Assembly: GCF_018882415.1 (NCBI RefSeq)
Contig: NZ_JACVOL010000001.1
Coordinates: 706,253 to 770,252, forward strand
DNA from: Polynucleobacter sp. 86C-FISCH
GTDB taxonomy: Bacteria > Pseudomonadota > Gammaproteobacteria > Burkholderiales > Burkholderiaceae
Length of the DNA: 64,000 bases
Direction of reading: 5' to 3'
Part shown: piece by piece, positions 26,794-37,760 of the stretch
How positions within the stretch are numbered: position 1 is the stretch's first letter
Layout: each line of letters starts with the position of its first letter
The notes under the pieces: generated by a model
Seen by the model: only the letters and a program-made list of their open reading frames with translations
Databases searched by the model: none
What the model was told of the DNA's origin: nothing
Position numbers and translations under genes: made by a program

Positions 26794-27951
26794 ATGAGCT
26801 CATCTAATTGCGATATTTTGATTCAAGGCGGTGGCCCGGTTGGACTTGCTTGTGCCGCGTGGACCCTGCAGAAATTTCCAGATGCAAAAATCACACTACT
26901 AGATCGCAATCCAATTAATGATGACGATTTAGCGAATGCCGATAGTCGCGGCATTGCGCTATCACATGGCAGCAAGCTATTACTAGATACGATCAACGCT
27001 TGGCCAAAGGAATCCGCACAAATTCATCGCGTACATGTTTCACAAGCTGGACGCTTTGGCAGAGCCCTGATGACCCGCGAAGAACTCAATCAAGATGCGC
27101 TAGGGCACATCATTCGCTATCGCGATATCCACATCACACTTCGCCAGGCATTGAGGACTCTTCAAGTAAAGTGCCCCAACTTTGTTTGGCGACATATCGA
27201 TAAAGATGCTGAAGAAAATAATATCCACGCCAAATGTATCGTGCATGCTGAAGGCGGCTTATTTAAAAAACAAGATTGGGTTGAATCTGGTCGCGACTAT
27301 GGTCAATCAGCCTTGGTAGGGTTGGTTGAGGTAGAAAATGCGGCACCCCATCATGCTTGGGAACGTTTTACTGCTGAAGGTCCATTAGCTGTTTTGCCAA
27401 GTCATTACGGTCCCAATATTTTGAATCTGGTTTGGTGTGGTTCACCAGAGTCGTCAGGACATCGCCTGCAACTCAGTGATGCCGATTTCTTAAACGAACT
27501 AGAAAAAGAATTTGGTTCACGCATTGGTCGCTTTCTGAAAATTCAGGATCGTCGTTTATATGAACTTGGTTTGAACTATCGCAAAGAAATTACCAAACAC
27601 AATGAAGTGTGGATTGGTAACGCCGCTCAAACTTTGCACCCGGTAGCGGGCCAAGGTTTAAATCTAGGCTTAAGAGATGCCTTCTTGTTGGCGGAAAAAT
27701 TAGTTGGCGTATTTTCTGGGTCAGCAGAAGATCAATCTCCAGCAGATATCCAAAACGCACTCCAAAGCTATGCTCAAAGCCGCAAAATTGACAGAACAAC
27801 TACGATTGGCCTAACGGACTTTATGGCCAGGGTATTTACCTCCAATCTTGCCCCAGTAGTGGTAGCCAGAGGACTGGCTTTAAGCGCCCTTCAGTGGCTT
27901 CCACCAGTAAAGACAGCCTTAGCCCGCCAGATGATGTTTGGTAGGCGCTAA
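26794..27951 (+). CDS. FAD-dependent ubiquinone-biosynthesis hydroxylase (UbiH/UbiF/UbiI family)
   Basis: The 385-residue flavoprotein monooxygenase has the dinucleotide motif IQGGGPVGLACAAW at the N-terminus and the second FAD motif GNAAQTLHPVAGQGLNLGLR. It would hydroxylate one position of the ubiquinone ring. Which of UbiH, UbiF, UbiI or UbiM it is cannot be settled from sequence alone; linkage to pepP favours UbiH. An in-frame TTG at 26788 would add two residues. It is 16 bases downstream of pepP. Confidence 0.88.
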   Translation: MSSSNCDILIQGGGPVGLACAAWTLQKFPDAKITLLDRNPINDDDLANADSRGIALSHGSKLLLDTINAWPKESAQIHRVHVSQAGRFGRALMTREELNQDALGHIIRYRDIHITLRQALRTLQVKCPNFVWRHIDKDAEENNIHAKCIVHAEGGLFKKQDWVESGRDYGQSALVGLVEVENAAPHHAWERFTAEGPLAVLPSHYGPNILNLVWCGSPESSGHRLQLSDADFLNELEKEFGSRIGRFLKIQDRRLYELGLNYRKEITKHNEVWIGNAAQTLHPVAGQGLNLGLRDAFLLAEKLVGVFSGSAEDQSPADIQNALQSYAQSRKIDRTTTIGLTDFMARVFTSNLAPVVVARGLALSALQWLPPVKTALARQMMFGRR

Positions 27952-28004
27952 AGGGCTTAAATCGCCCCTAAATATAAGTATTCCTGATTTGATCTGTAAC
28001 AAGC

Positions 28005-28029
28005 AATCTGCCTAAAAAATAGGCAGATT
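28005..28029. terminator. Hairpin between ubiH-type gene and dusB
   Basis: AATCTGCCTA (28005-28014) pairs perfectly with TAGGCAGATT (28020-28029) over an AAAAA loop. The plus-strand T-tract after it is short (a single extra T before GGGG), so termination may be partial. It lies in the 129-bp gap that must also contain the dusB promoter. Confidence 0.5.
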
Positions 28030-28080
28030 TGGGGTCAACTGTGCTAAAGTGTCATGCTTTCCGCCCAAGCCCCCTTTTAG

Positions 28081-29097
28081 ATGAACATTGGCCCTCACAC
28101 CCTCGCAAATAAGCTATTTGTAGCCCCTATGGCTGGGGTAACGGATCGCCCGTTTAGACAGCTTTGCAAGAAATTGGGTGCAGGTTATGCGGTTTCTGAA
28201 ATGGTGGCATCAAATGCCTTGCTCTGGAAAAGCGAGAAAACACAACGTCGCGCCAATCATGTCGGTGAATTCAAACCCATCGCGGTGCAAATCGCTGGGG
28301 CCGATCCAGCAATGATGGCAGCTGCGGCAAAAATTAACGTAGATCATGGCGCTCAAATTATTGATCTCAATATGGGCTGCCCTGCGAAGAAGGTTTGCAA
28401 CGTTGCTGCTGGCTCTGCACTATTGCGCGATGAGCCTTTAGTGCAGCAAATTTTAGAAGCTGTTGTGAATGCTGTCGGTGTTGGACCAGATGCAGTGCCA
28501 GTTACCTTAAAGATACGTACTGGTTGGGATCGCGAACATAAAAATGCAATCGAGATTGCGCGTCTCGCAGAAAAGTCTGGCATCTCCATGTTGACAGTTC
28601 ATGGTCGCACTAGAGCTGACCTATATCACGGTGAAGCAGAGTACGAAACTATTACTGCAGTCAAAAGTAACGTAGGCATTCCGGTGGTTGCAAATGGTGA
28701 CATTACTAGCCCCGAGAAAGCAGAGCAAGTTTTAAAGATCACTGGGGCTGATGCCATCATGATCGGACGTGCGGCACAAGGTCGCCCTTGGATCTTCCGC
28801 GAGATCAATCATTACCTTGAAACTGGCGGTAAGTTACCAACCCCTGAGATCAATGAGATTCAGGCGATTATGAATACCCACCTCTTAGATCACTATGAGT
28901 TCTATGGCGAACATATCGGCCTTCGCACAGCTCGCAAGCATATCGGTTGGTATTGCAAAGGTTTACGAGACTCACATGCATTCCGTCAGCGCATGAATAC
29001 TGCTGATGATTGCAAAACCCAATTGCAAATGGTGAATGATTATTTTGATGAGATGAAATTGCATTCTGAACGCTTACTATTTTTAGAGGCAGCTTAA
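28081..29097 (+). CDS. dusB: tRNA-dihydrouridine synthase B
   Basis: The 338-residue FMN enzyme starts APMAGVTDRPFRQLCKKLG, has the catalytic cysteine in NMGCPAKKVCN, and ends its barrel with MIGRAAQGRPWIF, all typical of DusB. It reduces specific uridines in the tRNA D-loop. It is directly upstream of fis, the conserved dusB-fis arrangement. A T-rich stretch without a hairpin separates the two genes. Confidence 0.96.
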   Translation: MNIGPHTLANKLFVAPMAGVTDRPFRQLCKKLGAGYAVSEMVASNALLWKSEKTQRRANHVGEFKPIAVQIAGADPAMMAAAAKINVDHGAQIIDLNMGCPAKKVCNVAAGSALLRDEPLVQQILEAVVNAVGVGPDAVPVTLKIRTGWDREHKNAIEIARLAEKSGISMLTVHGRTRADLYHGEAEYETITAVKSNVGIPVVANGDITSPEKAEQVLKITGADAIMIGRAAQGRPWIFREINHYLETGGKLPTPEINEIQAIMNTHLLDHYEFYGEHIGLRTARKHIGWYCKGLRDSHAFRQRMNTADDCKTQLQMVNDYFDEMKLHSERLLFLEAA

Positions 29098-29157
29098 TTC
29101 CTGCCCAATCCCTGCTGTATTTTTTTATTTTCTTGTTTTTTGTATTGATAGACTGTT

Positions 29158-29397
29158 ATGACCAATAAGCACCCAATTACCGAATGTATTGAAACCCAAT
29201 TACAGGGTTACCTAAATGACCTCAAAGGAACAGCACCAACTGATATCTATCAAATGGTCTTGGCTGTTGTAGAAAAGCCTATGCTGGAATTAGTTATGCA
29301 GCACGCTAAACAAAATCAATCACTGGCAGCACAATATCTTGGTATTAACCGCAACACACTTCATAAGAAGCTCGTTGAACATCAGCTGCTGAAGTAA
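29158..29397 (+). CDS. fis: DNA-binding protein Fis
   Basis: The 79-residue protein carries the Fis C-terminal helix-turn-helix NQSLAAQYLGINRNTLHKKL. It is shorter than E. coli Fis (98 residues) and lacks most of the N-terminal beta-hairpin arms, as is usual for betaproteobacterial Fis. It is a nucleoid protein affecting chromosome architecture and stable-RNA transcription. It follows dusB by 60 bases. No clear Shine-Dalgarno sequence precedes the ATG. Confidence 0.95.
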   Translation: MTNKHPITECIETQLQGYLNDLKGTAPTDIYQMVLAVVEKPMLELVMQHAKQNQSLAAQYLGINRNTLHKKLVEHQLLK

Positions 29398-29443
29398 ACA
29401 TTCATCACAAAGTCATTTCTTTTAATTAAACCCTCCGAAAACT

Positions 29444-31024
29444 ATGATCCGTACAGCCCTTCTCTCCGTATCCGATAAAAATGGCATCGTGCCTTTTGCT
29501 AAAGCCCTCCATGAGCAAGGTATTAAGCTTATTTCTACTGGCGGCACCGCAAAACTTCTAGCTGAAAATAATCTCCCAGTGGTTGAAGTTTCTTCCTTAA
29601 CTAAATTCCCAGAGATGCTCGATGGTCGCGTAAAAACCCTTCACCCTATGGTGCACGGCGGCTTGTTAGCTCGTAGAGACTTCCCAGAACATATGGCCGC
29701 CTTAAAAGAGCATGGAATCGACACCATCGATATGCTCGTCATTAACCTATACCCATTTAATGAGACAGTAGCTAAAGACAGCTGTTCATTTGAGGATGCT
29801 GTAGAGAATATTGATATTGGCGGTCCTGCTATGTTGCGAGCTGCTGCAAAGAACCATCAAGACGTTACCGTCTTAATCTCACCAGAAGATTACGCCCCAG
29901 TATTGGCAGAAATGAAGGCTAACAAGAATACCGTTTCTTATAAGACAAATTTAGCTTTAGCCAAAAAAGTATTTGCGCATACTGCTCAGTATGACGGCGC
30001 TATTGCCAATTACCTCTCTGCTTTGGGCGATGACTTGGATCACAAAGCGCGTTCTGCTTACCCAGAAACTTTGCATCTTGCTTTTGAAAAAGTACAAGAG
30101 ATGCGTTACGGTGAGAACCCACACCAATCTGCCGCCTTTTATAAAGATATTTACCCTGTTGATGGCGCGCTAGCCAATTACAAACAACTTCAAGGCAAAG
30201 AGCTTTCGTACAACAACATTGCGGATGCTGACTCTGCCTGGGAATGCGTGAAGAGCTTTACCGGCAACGCTGGTGGCGCGGCTGCTTGCGTCATTATCAA
30301 ACACGCCAATCCTTGTGGCGTAGCTGTTGGAGCTAGCGCTCTTGAAGCCTATCAAAAAGCATTTAAGACCGATCCAAGCTCAGCCTTTGGCGGCATCATT
30401 GCTTTTAACGTTCCTTGTGATGGTGCAGCGGCAGAAGCGATCTCCAAGCAATTCGTAGAAGTATTAATTGCCCCTAGCTTTAGCGATGAAGCAAAGGCAA
30501 TCTTTGCTGCAAAACAAAATGTGCGTCTTTTAGAGATTCCATTGGGCACTGCATTTAATACGTTTGATTTCAAACGCGTTGGTGGTGGCTTGCTCGTGCA
30601 ATCGCCTGATGCCAAAAACGTTCTCGAAAATGAAATGCGTGTTGTTAGCAAACGTCTGCCAACTCCAAGCGAAATGCACGACATGATGTTTGCATGGCGC
30701 GTTGCTAAATTTGTGAAGTCCAATGCCATCGTCTATTGCGCAAATGGTATGACTCTCGGTATTGGTGCAGGCCAAATGAGTCGTGTTGACTCTGCACGTA
30801 TGGCCAGCATTAAAGCTGAGAACGCTGGCTTAAGCCTTAAAGGTTCTGCTGTTGCAAGCGATGCCTTCTTCCCGTTCCGTGATGGCTTGGATGTAGTCGT
30901 CAATGGCGGTGCAAGTTGCGCCATTCAGCCGGGTGGCAGTATGCGTGACGATGAAATCATTGCAGCTGCAAATGAACATGGTATTGCCATGATCTTTACT
31001 GGCACACGTCACTTCCGTCATTAA
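29444..31024 (+). CDS. purH: Bifunctional AICAR formyltransferase / IMP cyclohydrolase
   Basis: The 526-residue PurH has an N-terminal MGS-like IMP cyclohydrolase domain (about residues 1-150, with [10 protein letters not shown] and DGRVKTLHP) and a C-terminal AICAR transformylase domain containing [13 protein letters not shown] with its catalytic lysine and histidine. It performs the last two steps of de novo purine synthesis. It sits 46 bases after fis and 26 before ruvC. Confidence 0.98.
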   Translation: MIRTALLSVSDKNGIVPFAKALHEQGIKLISTGGTAKLLAENNLPVVEVSSLTKFPEMLDGRVKTLHPMVHGGLLARRDFPEHMAALKEHGIDTIDMLVINLYPFNETVAKDSCSFEDAVENIDIGGPAMLRAAAKNHQDVTVLISPEDYAPVLAEMKANKNTVSYKTNLALAKKVFAHTAQYDGAIANYLSALGDDLDHKARSAYPETLHLAFEKVQEMRYGENPHQSAAFYKDIYPVDGALANYKQLQGKELSYNNIADADSAWECVKSFTGNAGGAAACVIIKHANPCGVAVGASALEAYQKAFKTDPSSAFGGIIAFNVPCDGAAAEAISKQFVEVLIAPSFSDEAKAIFAAKQNVRLLEIPLGTAFNTFDFKRVGGGLLVQSPDAKNVLENEMRVVSKRLPTPSEMHDMMFAWRVAKFVKSNAIVYCANGMTLGIGAGQMSRVDSARMASIKAENAGLSLKGSAVASDAFFPFRDGLDVVVNGGASCAIQPGGSMRDDEIIAAANEHGIAMIFTGTRHFRH

Positions 31025-31050
31025 GAAAATAGGAAGCACGAAACTAACTT

Positions 31051-31578
31051 ATGCGCTGGATAGGAATTGACCCAGGTTTACGGACTACCGGTTTTGGTGT
31101 CATTGATGTCGACGGCCAAAAACTGACCTACGTAGCCTCTGGGACGATCGAAAGTGGTGATCCAGCCAAAGGCTTGCCGGAACGGCTGGGCGCTCTCTAT
31201 GCGGGTCTTAAAGAAGTTTTAGAAACCTACCAACCTGAGTCTGCTGCGATTGAAGAGGTTTTCTTAAATGTGAATCCTCGTTCAACGCTGATGCTAGGTC
31301 AAGCAAGGGGTGCCGTGATCGCTGCCCTCGTATCTGAAAAGCTTCCTGTAGCTGAGTACAGCGCTCTACGCGTGAAGCAAGCTATTGTTGGCACGGGTCG
31401 TGCAGCCAAGCCGCAAGTGCAGGAGATGGTTAAGCGCCTTTTAAGACTAAATCGTGCCCCAGGTACTGACGCATCTGATGCATTGGGTGTTGCTATCTGC
31501 GCCGCTCATCATGCGCAAATACCAAAAGCCATAACTGCAGCTACCGCCGCATTAGCGCCTAAGAAACGTAGCAAGTAA
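31051..31578 (+). CDS. ruvC: Holliday junction resolvase RuvC
   Basis: The 175-residue RNase H-fold nuclease has the four acidic catalytic residues at Asp7 ([13 protein letters not shown]), Glu68 (AIEEVF), Asp140 and Asp143 ([10 protein letters not shown]). It cleaves Holliday junctions held by RuvAB. First of the contiguous ruvC-ruvA-ruvB set. No LexA-type box is seen upstream. Confidence 0.97.
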   Translation: MRWIGIDPGLRTTGFGVIDVDGQKLTYVASGTIESGDPAKGLPERLGALYAGLKEVLETYQPESAAIEEVFLNVNPRSTLMLGQARGAVIAALVSEKLPVAEYSALRVKQAIVGTGRAAKPQVQEMVKRLLRLNRAPGTDASDALGVAICAAHHAQIPKAITAATAALAPKKRSK

Positions 31579-31607
31579 AAATACACATCACAGGTTAAGA
31601 TCTCTAC

Positions 31608-32189
31608 ATGATTGGTCGCATTCAAGGTACTCTCGTTTCAGTTCATCCACCCCGCCTCTTGGTAGATTGCCAAGGCATTGGTTATGAGGTTGATGTACCT
31701 ATGAGCACCCTGTATCAGCTTCCCCAGGCAGGTCAAAAAATTACGCTTCTTACGCACTTTCAAGTTCGAGAAGATGCGCAGCAACTTTTTGGCTTTGCCA
31801 CTGAGACAGAGCGTGAAGCATTTAGACAGCTGATTAAGATTAGTGGCGTTGGCTCCCGTACCGCACTAGCAGTTCTCTCTGGCATGAGTGTCAATGAGTT
31901 AGCCCAAGCAATTGCTCTTCAAGAAGCCGGACGCCTCACTCAAGTACCAGGCATTGGCAAGAAAACTGCCGAACGTCTTTGCCTAGAACTCAAAGGAAAG
32001 TTAGCCCCAGACCTGGGTATTACAGGCGGCAAACCACAGGCGATTGAAGCTAGCAGCGAAGTCTTGCAAGCACTCTTGGCATTAGGCTACTCAGAAAAAG
32101 AAGCACTTTTAGCGCTCAAGCAAATCCCACCAGAGACAAATGTTTCAGATGGCATCCGTATGGGCTTGAAGTATTTATCCAAAGCCTAG
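31608..32189 (+). CDS. ruvA: Holliday junction branch-migration protein RuvA
   Basis: The 193-residue protein has the OB-fold start [11 protein letters not shown], two helix-hairpin-helix motifs ([15 protein letters not shown] and [18 protein letters not shown]) and a C-terminal RuvB-contacting domain after a flexible linker. It binds Holliday junctions as a tetramer. It lies 29 bases after ruvC and 25 before ruvB. Confidence 0.97.
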   Translation: MIGRIQGTLVSVHPPRLLVDCQGIGYEVDVPMSTLYQLPQAGQKITLLTHFQVREDAQQLFGFATETEREAFRQLIKISGVGSRTALAVLSGMSVNELAQAIALQEAGRLTQVPGIGKKTAERLCLELKGKLAPDLGITGGKPQAIEASSEVLQALLALGYSEKEALLALKQIPPETNVSDGIRMGLKYLSKA

Positions 32190-32214
32190 TGCCAAACGGA
32201 ACTAAACTCTAAAC

Positions 32215-33285
32215 ATGGCAATTCATACAGACGACCTCAGCTCAATTCCCGAAGATTTACCGGAAGGAAATGACCGCATTGTCAGCGGCTCAGCCGGCAA
32301 TGCTGAAGCCGTCTTTGAGAGAGCGCTACGCCCAAAACAACTCGATGAGTATGTTGGTCAAACTAAAGCACGCGCCCAATTAGAGATTTTCATCAGCGCC
32401 ACAAGAGCACGTCAAGAAGCTTTAGATCACGTCCTCTTATTCGGACCTCCTGGCCTTGGTAAAACCACATTGGCCCACATCATTGCCAGGGAGCTTGGCG
32501 TTAACTTGCGCCAAACCAGCGGCCCCGTACTAGATAGGCCCGGTGATCTTGCTGCCCTACTAACCAATCTAGAAGAAAACGATGTTCTCTTTATTGATGA
32601 GATTCATCGCCTCTCTCCTGTGGTTGAAGAAATCCTGTACCCAGCACTAGAAGATTACAGTCTTGACATCATGATTGGTGAAGGTCCTGCAGCACGCAGT
32701 GTGAAGATTGATCTCAAGCCATTCACATTGATTGGTGCAACTACCCGTGCCGGCATGCTGACCAATCCATTACGTGATCGCTTTGGCATTGTGGCAAGAC
32801 TTGAGTTCTACACCACCGAAGAACTGACCAAAATTATTAATCGCTCAGCCAGTCTGCTCAAGGCTGACATAGATCCAGAAGGATCGGTAGAAATTGCTAA
32901 GCGTGCACGCGGCACTCCACGTATTGCAAACCGATTGCTACGTCGTGTACGTGACTACGCAGAAGTCAAAGGCACAGGCACGATTACTAAAGCTATGGCC
33001 GATGCAGCGCTCAAGATGCTTGATGTTGATCCGAGTGGCTTTGATGTAATGGATAGAAAATTACTAGAAGCCATTTTGCACAAGTTTGATGGTGGCCCAG
33101 TGGGTATTGATAACTTGGCAGCAGCTATTGGCGAAGAACGCGACACGATTGAAGATGTGCTTGAGCCATATTTGATTCAGCAAGGTTACTTACAGAGAAC
33201 CTCACGTGGCCGAGTAGCAACGCGCCAGGCCTATGAGCACTTTGGATTAACGCCGCCTAGCGGCAGCGCTAGTCTAGATATTTAA
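32215..33285 (+). CDS. ruvB: Holliday junction branch-migration helicase RuvB
   Basis: The 356-residue AAA+ motor has Walker [13 protein letters not shown], Walker [11 protein letters not shown], sensor 1 GATTRAGML with the arginine finger in LRDRFGI, and a C-terminal winged-helix domain. It drives branch migration with RuvA. Its stop codon overlaps the convergent tyrS end by four bases. Confidence 0.98.
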   Translation: MAIHTDDLSSIPEDLPEGNDRIVSGSAGNAEAVFERALRPKQLDEYVGQTKARAQLEIFISATRARQEALDHVLLFGPPGLGKTTLAHIIARELGVNLRQTSGPVLDRPGDLAALLTNLEENDVLFIDEIHRLSPVVEEILYPALEDYSLDIMIGEGPAARSVKIDLKPFTLIGATTRAGMLTNPLRDRFGIVARLEFYTTEELTKIINRSASLLKADIDPEGSVEIAKRARGTPRIANRLLRRVRDYAEVKGTGTITKAMADAALKMLDVDPSGFDVMDRKLLEAILHKFDGGPVGIDNLAAAIGEERDTIEDVLEPYLIQQGYLQRTSRGRVATRQAYEHFGLTPPSGSASLDI

Positions 33286-34514
33286 GCTAGCGTCACTTTC
33301 GCAAATTTACGTTTGCCTACTTGCACAACATAAGTTCCCGCTTCAACTTTTAGCTGCTTATCAGCAATCGTTGCGCCATCAATCTTCACACCGTTTTGCT
33401 CGATATTGCGATTGGCCTCTGATGTTGATGGGGCTAAACCAGCAGCCTTCAACAGATTGGCGATTTGCATTGGGGCGCCAGAGAGATTGACCTCTGGAAT
33501 GTCATCCGGTACACCACCTTTAGCGCGGTGATTAAAGTCTTCTAGCGCTTTTTCTGCAGCGGCTTGCGAATGAAAACGTGCAACGATTTCTTGTGCTAGC
33601 AGCACTTTGCAGTCTTTCGGATTTCGACCGGCAGCAACTTCTTGCTTCATCAAATCAATTTCAGCCATTGGGCGGAAAGAAAGCAATGTGAAGTAATCCC
33701 ACATCAATTCATCGGAGATGCTCAACAGCTTGCCAAACATCTCGCCCGCAGGCTCGCTAATGCCGATGTAATTGCCTTTGGACTTACTCATCTTGTCCGC
33801 GCCATCCAAACCAACCAGGAGTGGCATTGTCAAAATACATTGTGGCTCTTGGCCATACTCACGTTGAAGCTCGCGCCCAACCAGGAGATTAAATTTCTGA
33901 TCTGTACCACCGAGCTCTAAGTCGCTCTTCAAGGCAACAGAGTCGTAGCCTTGCATCAATGGATACAGGAACTCATGTACAGAGATAGGTACGCCACTAC
34001 GGTAGCGCTTTGTAAAGTCATCGCGCTCTAACATCTGTGCAACGGTATATCGCGCTGCTAACTGAATCATGCCACGCGCACCCAATGGATCACACCATTC
34101 GCTGTTGTAACGTACTTCAGTTTTAGCTGGATCGAGCACCATGCTCGCTTGACGATAGTAAGTCTCGGCATTAACCGCAATTTCTTCTGCGGTTAATGGT
34201 GGACGAGTGGCGTTACGTCCAGATGGGTCACCAATCATGCTGGTGAAGTCACCAATCAAGAAAATAACGGTATGGCCCAGGTCTTGCAGTTGACGTAATT
34301 TGTTTAAAACAACCGTATGCCCCAAATGAATATCAGGCGCCGTTGGATCTAAGCCTAATTTGATTCTGAGCGGAGTCTTGGTAGCCTGACTGCGCGCCAG
34401 CTTCTGAACCCAATCAGCCTCAACCAATAACTCATCACAGCCACGCTTAGTGACTTCGAGTGCTGCGAAGACTTCAGGAGTCAAAGGGTATTTTTGTTCT
34501 GGTTTAGCCGTCAT
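33282..34514 (-). CDS. tyrS: Tyrosyl-tRNA synthetase
   Basis: The 410-residue class I synthetase has the HIGH motif as HLGH (His63-His66, after [10 protein letters not shown]) and the KMSKS motif in DKMSKSKGN near residues 240-245. A C-terminal S4 RNA-binding domain carries [13 protein letters not shown]. It charges tRNA-Tyr. The ATG at 34514 ([10 protein letters not shown]) is chosen; a longer frame would cover the divergent anmK promoter region. Confidence 0.97.
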   Translation of the reverse strand: MTAKPEQKYPLTPEVFAALEVTKRGCDELLVEADWVQKLARSQATKTPLRIKLGLDPTAPDIHLGHTVVLNKLRQLQDLGHTVIFLIGDFTSMIGDPSGRNATRPPLTAEEIAVNAETYYRQASMVLDPAKTEVRYNSEWCDPLGARGMIQLAARYTVAQMLERDDFTKRYRSGVPISVHEFLYPLMQGYDSVALKSDLELGGTDQKFNLLVGRELQREYGQEPQCILTMPLLVGLDGADKMSKSKGNYIGISEPAGEMFGKLLSISDELMWDYFTLLSFRPMAEIDLMKQEVAAGRNPKDCKVLLAQEIVARFHSQAAAEKALEDFNHRAKGGVPDDIPEVNLSGAPMQIANLLKAAGLAPSTSEANRNIEQNGVKIDGATIADKQLKVEAGTYVVQVGKRKFAKVTLA

Positions 34515-34556
34515 GCTGATTCGGATTGCTGATTCAGTTAAATTAGTAGTTAAATT
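34515..34556. repeat. Two tandem direct-repeat pairs in the tyrS-anmK divergent region
   Basis: GCTGATTC occurs at 34515-34522 and 34528-34535 (13-bp period). AGTTAAATT occurs at 34536-34544 and 34548-34556 (12-bp period). Both pairs lie in the 76-bp gap between divergent start codons, near where the promoters must be. Their role is unknown. Confidence 0.6.
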
Positions 34557-34590
34557 GCTAAAGCATAATTGTCGCATTCCTGAGAGCACT

Positions 34591-35718
34591 ATGAACAAAC
34601 CCCATTCCCTCTATATCGGACTAATGTCTGGCACCAGCCTGGATGGGATAGATGCCGTCCTGGCAAAGATTGGGTCCAACGGGGAAGCAAGTGCCCTAGA
34701 TGCGGTGAGCACCTCCTTTAGCCCTGAACTACGCAAAGCCCTATTTGAGCTTCAAAGCCCTGGGCCTAATGAGCTGCACCGGGAGAAACAGGCTGGAAAT
34801 GCCCTGGCCTTAGCTTACGCAGAAGCAGTGAATCAATTGCTTCAAAAGACAAATTTGCAGGCCTCAGATATCACTGCTATTGGCTCTCATGGGCAGACCA
34901 TTCGTCACCAACCGCATCTTGGCGATATGGCATATACCCACCAAACACTCAATCCTGCCCTCTTGGCAGAAAAAACAGGCATCGATGTCATTGCTGATTT
35001 TAGAAGCCGAGATTTAGCTGCTGGTGGGCATGGCGCCCCTTTAGTCCCTGCGTTTCATGCGCAGCAATTTGTAGAAGATAAAAATTTAGCAATCCTCAAT
35101 ATTGGCGGCATTGCTAACTTCACGCTACTTCCTAAGGATGGGCAAGTGACCGGTTTTGATTGCGGTCCAGGAAATATGTTGATGGATGCCTGGATACATG
35201 AACATCAAGGCAATGCATTTGATGAGAATGGCAACTGGGCACTGCAAGGCAAGGTTAATGAAGCATTGCTTGCAAAGATGTTGGTAGATCCATTTTTTAC
35301 AAAAGCGCCGCCTAAGAGTACAGGCAGAGATGACTTTCATCTCGATTGGTTACAAGAAAAATTGGATGGTGAAAATTTTCTTTGCGAAGACGTGCAAGCA
35401 ACCTTGCTTCATCTAACAGCTCACTCAGCCCTAGAGGCTCTAGCGCGTTATGCCCCGCAGACCCAGAAGCTGATTATCTGCGGAGGTGGCGCCAGAAATC
35501 ATGCGCTGATGAATTTATTCAAAGTGAAGTCGCAACATTTCTTTAAACAACCCTTAGAGATTACAACTAGCGATTCTGCCGGAATCGATCCGCAACTAGT
35601 TGAAGGTCTTGCATTTGCATGGCTCGCCTGGGCCTATAAAGAAAAACGGCCAGCAAATTTGCCAGCCGTTACGGGAGCGAAGGGTCCTAGAATTCTAGGT
35701 GCTTGCTACCCTGCTTAA
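34591..35718 (+). CDS. anmK: Anhydro-N-acetylmuramic acid kinase
   Basis: The 375-residue sugar kinase starts [17 protein letters not shown], contains [17 protein letters not shown] and [10 protein letters not shown], and ends with the family pattern [10 protein letters not shown] and CGGGARN. It phosphorylates and hydrolyses 1,6-anhydroMurNAc to MurNAc-6-phosphate during peptidoglycan recycling. The ATG at 34591 directly precedes the conserved motif; longer in-frame versions reach into tyrS. Together with AmgK and MurU in this window it supports a recycling bypass. Confidence 0.95.
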   Translation: MNKPHSLYIGLMSGTSLDGIDAVLAKIGSNGEASALDAVSTSFSPELRKALFELQSPGPNELHREKQAGNALALAYAEAVNQLLQKTNLQASDITAIGSHGQTIRHQPHLGDMAYTHQTLNPALLAEKTGIDVIADFRSRDLAAGGHGAPLVPAFHAQQFVEDKNLAILNIGGIANFTLLPKDGQVTGFDCGPGNMLMDAWIHEHQGNAFDENGNWALQGKVNEALLAKMLVDPFFTKAPPKSTGRDDFHLDWLQEKLDGENFLCEDVQATLLHLTAHSALEALARYAPQTQKLIICGGGARNHALMNLFKVKSQHFFKQPLEITTSDSAGIDPQLVEGLAFAWLAWAYKEKRPANLPAVTGAKGPRILGACYPA

Positions 35719-35743
35719 ATAATTAAACTTTTTTCTTAAGCAG
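35711..35743. repeat. Inverted repeat covering the convergent stop codons of anmK and erpA
   Basis: CTGCTTAA (35711-35718) and TTAAGCAG (35736-35743) are a perfect 8-bp inverted repeat containing both stop codons, with a 17-base loop that includes six Ts. It arises because both genes end in an Ala codon followed by TAA. It could serve as a weak bidirectional terminator or be coincidence. Confidence 0.35.
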
Positions 35744-36110
35744 AGAAAGAAGATCCGCAGCCACAAGTTGTTTGCGCATTTGGATTCTTAATCACAAACT
35801 GTGATCCGTTGATGTCTTCTTTGTAGTCGATCTCAGCACCAACCAAATATTGGAAGCTCATTGAATCCACCAACAAAGTAACGCCATTCTTTTCAAAGAG
35901 TGTGTCGTCTTCGTTCACAGCATCATCAAATGTGAAGCCATACTGAAAGCCTGAGCAACCACCACCTTGTACGAATACGCGGAGCTTCAGCTCTGGATTG
36001 CCTTCTTCTGCAATCAAGTCAGCCACTTTTGCAGCGGCGCTATCCGTGAACACCAAAGGGGTTGGTGGTTCAGCTAAATCTTGTGCAGTTTGCGTAGCTA
36101 ATTCGGTCAT
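35736..36110 (-). CDS. erpA: Iron-sulfur cluster insertion protein ErpA
   Basis: The 124-residue A-type carrier has the three conserved cysteines Cys52 ([10 protein letters not shown]), Cys116 and Cys118 (TTCGCGSS). An N-terminal extension of about 18 residues precedes the fold. It delivers Fe-S clusters to apoproteins; clients in this window could include MiaB and the large Fe-S dehydrogenase. An AGGAG ribosome-binding site precedes the ATG. It is read in the direction argC to erpA, 68 bases after argC. Confidence 0.93.
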   Translation of the reverse strand: MTELATQTAQDLAEPPTPLVFTDSAAAKVADLIAEEGNPELKLRVFVQGGGCSGFQYGFTFDDAVNEDDTLFEKNGVTLLVDSMSFQYLVGAEIDYKEDINGSQFVIKNPNAQTTCGCGSSFSA

Positions 36111-36178
36111 GATTCACTCCTAATTCAAAAGGGTATGTCCTATTTTAGGCTTTTAATGCCCAGCTTGCTGAAGGGTCA

Positions 36179-37237
36179 TTACGGGGATACAGCTATCTGG
36201 GTGAGCCCCGTAGTCTCTGGCAAGCCAAACATGAGGTTTAAACACTGAACCCCTTGTCCTGAGGCCCCTTTTACTAAATTGTCCTCAACCACCAAAATGA
36301 CCAAAGTATCACCGCCGCCTGGACGATGGATTGCAATCCGAATGCCATTGCTGCCACGTACCGAACGTGTTTCTGGATGACTTCCTGCAGGCATCACATC
36401 AACAAATGGCTCGTCTTTATAGAAAGTCTCATACAGTTTTTGATAATCGACATCTTTACCAGCATCAGTCAAACGTACATATAGCGTTGAATGAATACCT
36501 CTAATCATCGGGGTTAAATGTGGCACAAAGGTCAGACCAATTTGATCGTGACCAGCAATCGCTTTTAAGCCTTGCTCAATTTCCGGCAAATGACGATGCC
36601 CTTTAACGCTATACGCCTTAAAGTTATCGCTTGCCTCAGACAATAAAGTGCCGATCTCTGCTTTACGGCCAGCGCCAGAGGTGCCTGACTTGGAATCCGA
36701 GATGATGTGCGTACCATCGATCAAGTGCTTACCGCCAGTCGATTTTGGTGACAGGAGAGGCGCAAGGCCAAGCTGGACAGATGTTGGGTAGCAACCTGCC
36801 AAACCCACTACGCGCGCTTTTTTAATTGCTTCGCGATTAATCTCTGGCAAACCATAAACAGCCTCTGCCAAAATTTCTGGGCAGCCATGCTCCATGCCGT
36901 ACCACTTAGAAAATTCTTTAACGTCCTTTAAACGGAAGTCTGCAGCAAGATCCAAAACCTTGACATTGTTGGCAAGTAATTCTTTTGCCTGTGCCATCGC
37001 AACACCATGTGGAGTTGCAAAGAACACTGCATCGCATTCGTTTAATTTAGCTTCATCAGGTGTTGTGAATTTCAGATCAACACGGCCACGTAAAGATGGG
37101 AACATCTCAGATACAGGCATGCCCGCTTCTGTACGAGAAGTAATTGCAGTAAGTTGTACCTCAGGATGCTGCGCCAATAAACGCAACAACTCCACTCCGG
37201 TATAACCAGTGCCACCTACGATGCCAACTTTAATCAT
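36179..37237 (-). CDS. argC: N-acetyl-gamma-glutamyl-phosphate reductase
   Basis: The 352-residue enzyme has the NADP motif [17 protein letters not shown] and active-site Cys149 in [14 protein letters not shown]. It catalyses the third step of arginine synthesis. The ATG at 37237 is preceded by GGAG at good spacing; an in-frame TTG at 37249 is less likely. It lies downstream of rplM-rpsI on the same strand, behind a terminator. Confidence 0.97.
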   Translation of the reverse strand: MIKVGIVGGTGYTGVELLRLLAQHPEVQLTAITSRTEAGMPVSEMFPSLRGRVDLKFTTPDEAKLNECDAVFFATPHGVAMAQAKELLANNVKVLDLAADFRLKDVKEFSKWYGMEHGCPEILAEAVYGLPEINREAIKKARVVGLAGCYPTSVQLGLAPLLSPKSTGGKHLIDGTHIISDSKSGTSGAGRKAEIGTLLSEASDNFKAYSVKGHRHLPEIEQGLKAIAGHDQIGLTFVPHLTPMIRGIHSTLYVRLTDAGKDVDYQKLYETFYKDEPFVDVMPAGSHPETRSVRGSNGIRIAIHRPGGGDTLVILVVEDNLVKGASGQGVQCLNLMFGLPETTGLTQIAVSP

Positions 37238-37298
37238 GCCATTCTCCAAAATACCGACTGATGAATTTTATTTCTTTAATACCTAGATTGTAGAAACA

Positions 37299-37323
37299 AA
37301 AAGGGCCGCTTGCGCGACCCTTT
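37299..37323 (-). terminator. Intrinsic terminator after rplM-rpsI
   Basis: On the minus strand AAAGGGTCGC pairs with GCGGCCCTTT around GCAA with one internal mismatch, followed by TTGTTT. It lies between the rpsI stop and argC and would end the ribosomal-protein transcript. Confidence 0.75.
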
Positions 37324-37349
37324 CGATAAAACTTGAGCGACTGAAAGAA

Positions 37350-37751
37350 TTAGCGCTTGCTGAACTGCTTACGACGACGCGCGCCGTGCAGACCAACTTT
37401 TTTACGCTCAACTTCACGAGCATCGCGAGTTACCAAACCTGCTTTAGACAGAGTTGGCTTCAAAGCGTTGTCGTAGTCGATCAATGCACGAGTAACACCG
37501 TGACGAACTGCACCAGCTTGGCCAGTTTCACCGCCACCAGAAACGTTTACTTTGATATCAAAGGTCGTTAAGTGAGCTGTGAGAGCCAAAGGCTGACGAG
37601 CGATCATGCGTGATGTTTCACGAGCAAAATATGCATCGATAGGCTTACCATTAACAATGATGTCGCCTTTGCCAGATTTAATGAATACGCGCGCAACAGA
37701 ACTCTTGCGGCGACCAGTACCGTAATTCCAATTTCCGTAATTAATAGCCAT
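37350..37751 (-). CDS. rpsI: 30S ribosomal protein S9
   Basis: The 133-residue S9 begins with [15 protein letters not shown] and ends with the conserved basic tail [10 protein letters not shown], whose C-terminal Lys-Arg reaches the P-site tRNA. It follows rplM by 9 bases in the universal L13-S9 operon. Confidence 0.99.
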   Translation of the reverse strand: MAINYGNWNYGTGRRKSSVARVFIKSGKGDIIVNGKPIDAYFARETSRMIARQPLALTAHLTTFDIKVNVSGGGETGQAGAVRHGVTRALIDYDNALKPTLSKAGLVTRDAREVERKKVGLHGARRRKQFSKR

Positions 37752-37760
37752 TTGGTTTCC

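Noticed and set aside
29098-29157. T-rich stretch between dusB and fis, considered as a terminator
   Set aside because: No stem precedes the T-runs; dusB-fis cotranscription is the usual arrangement.
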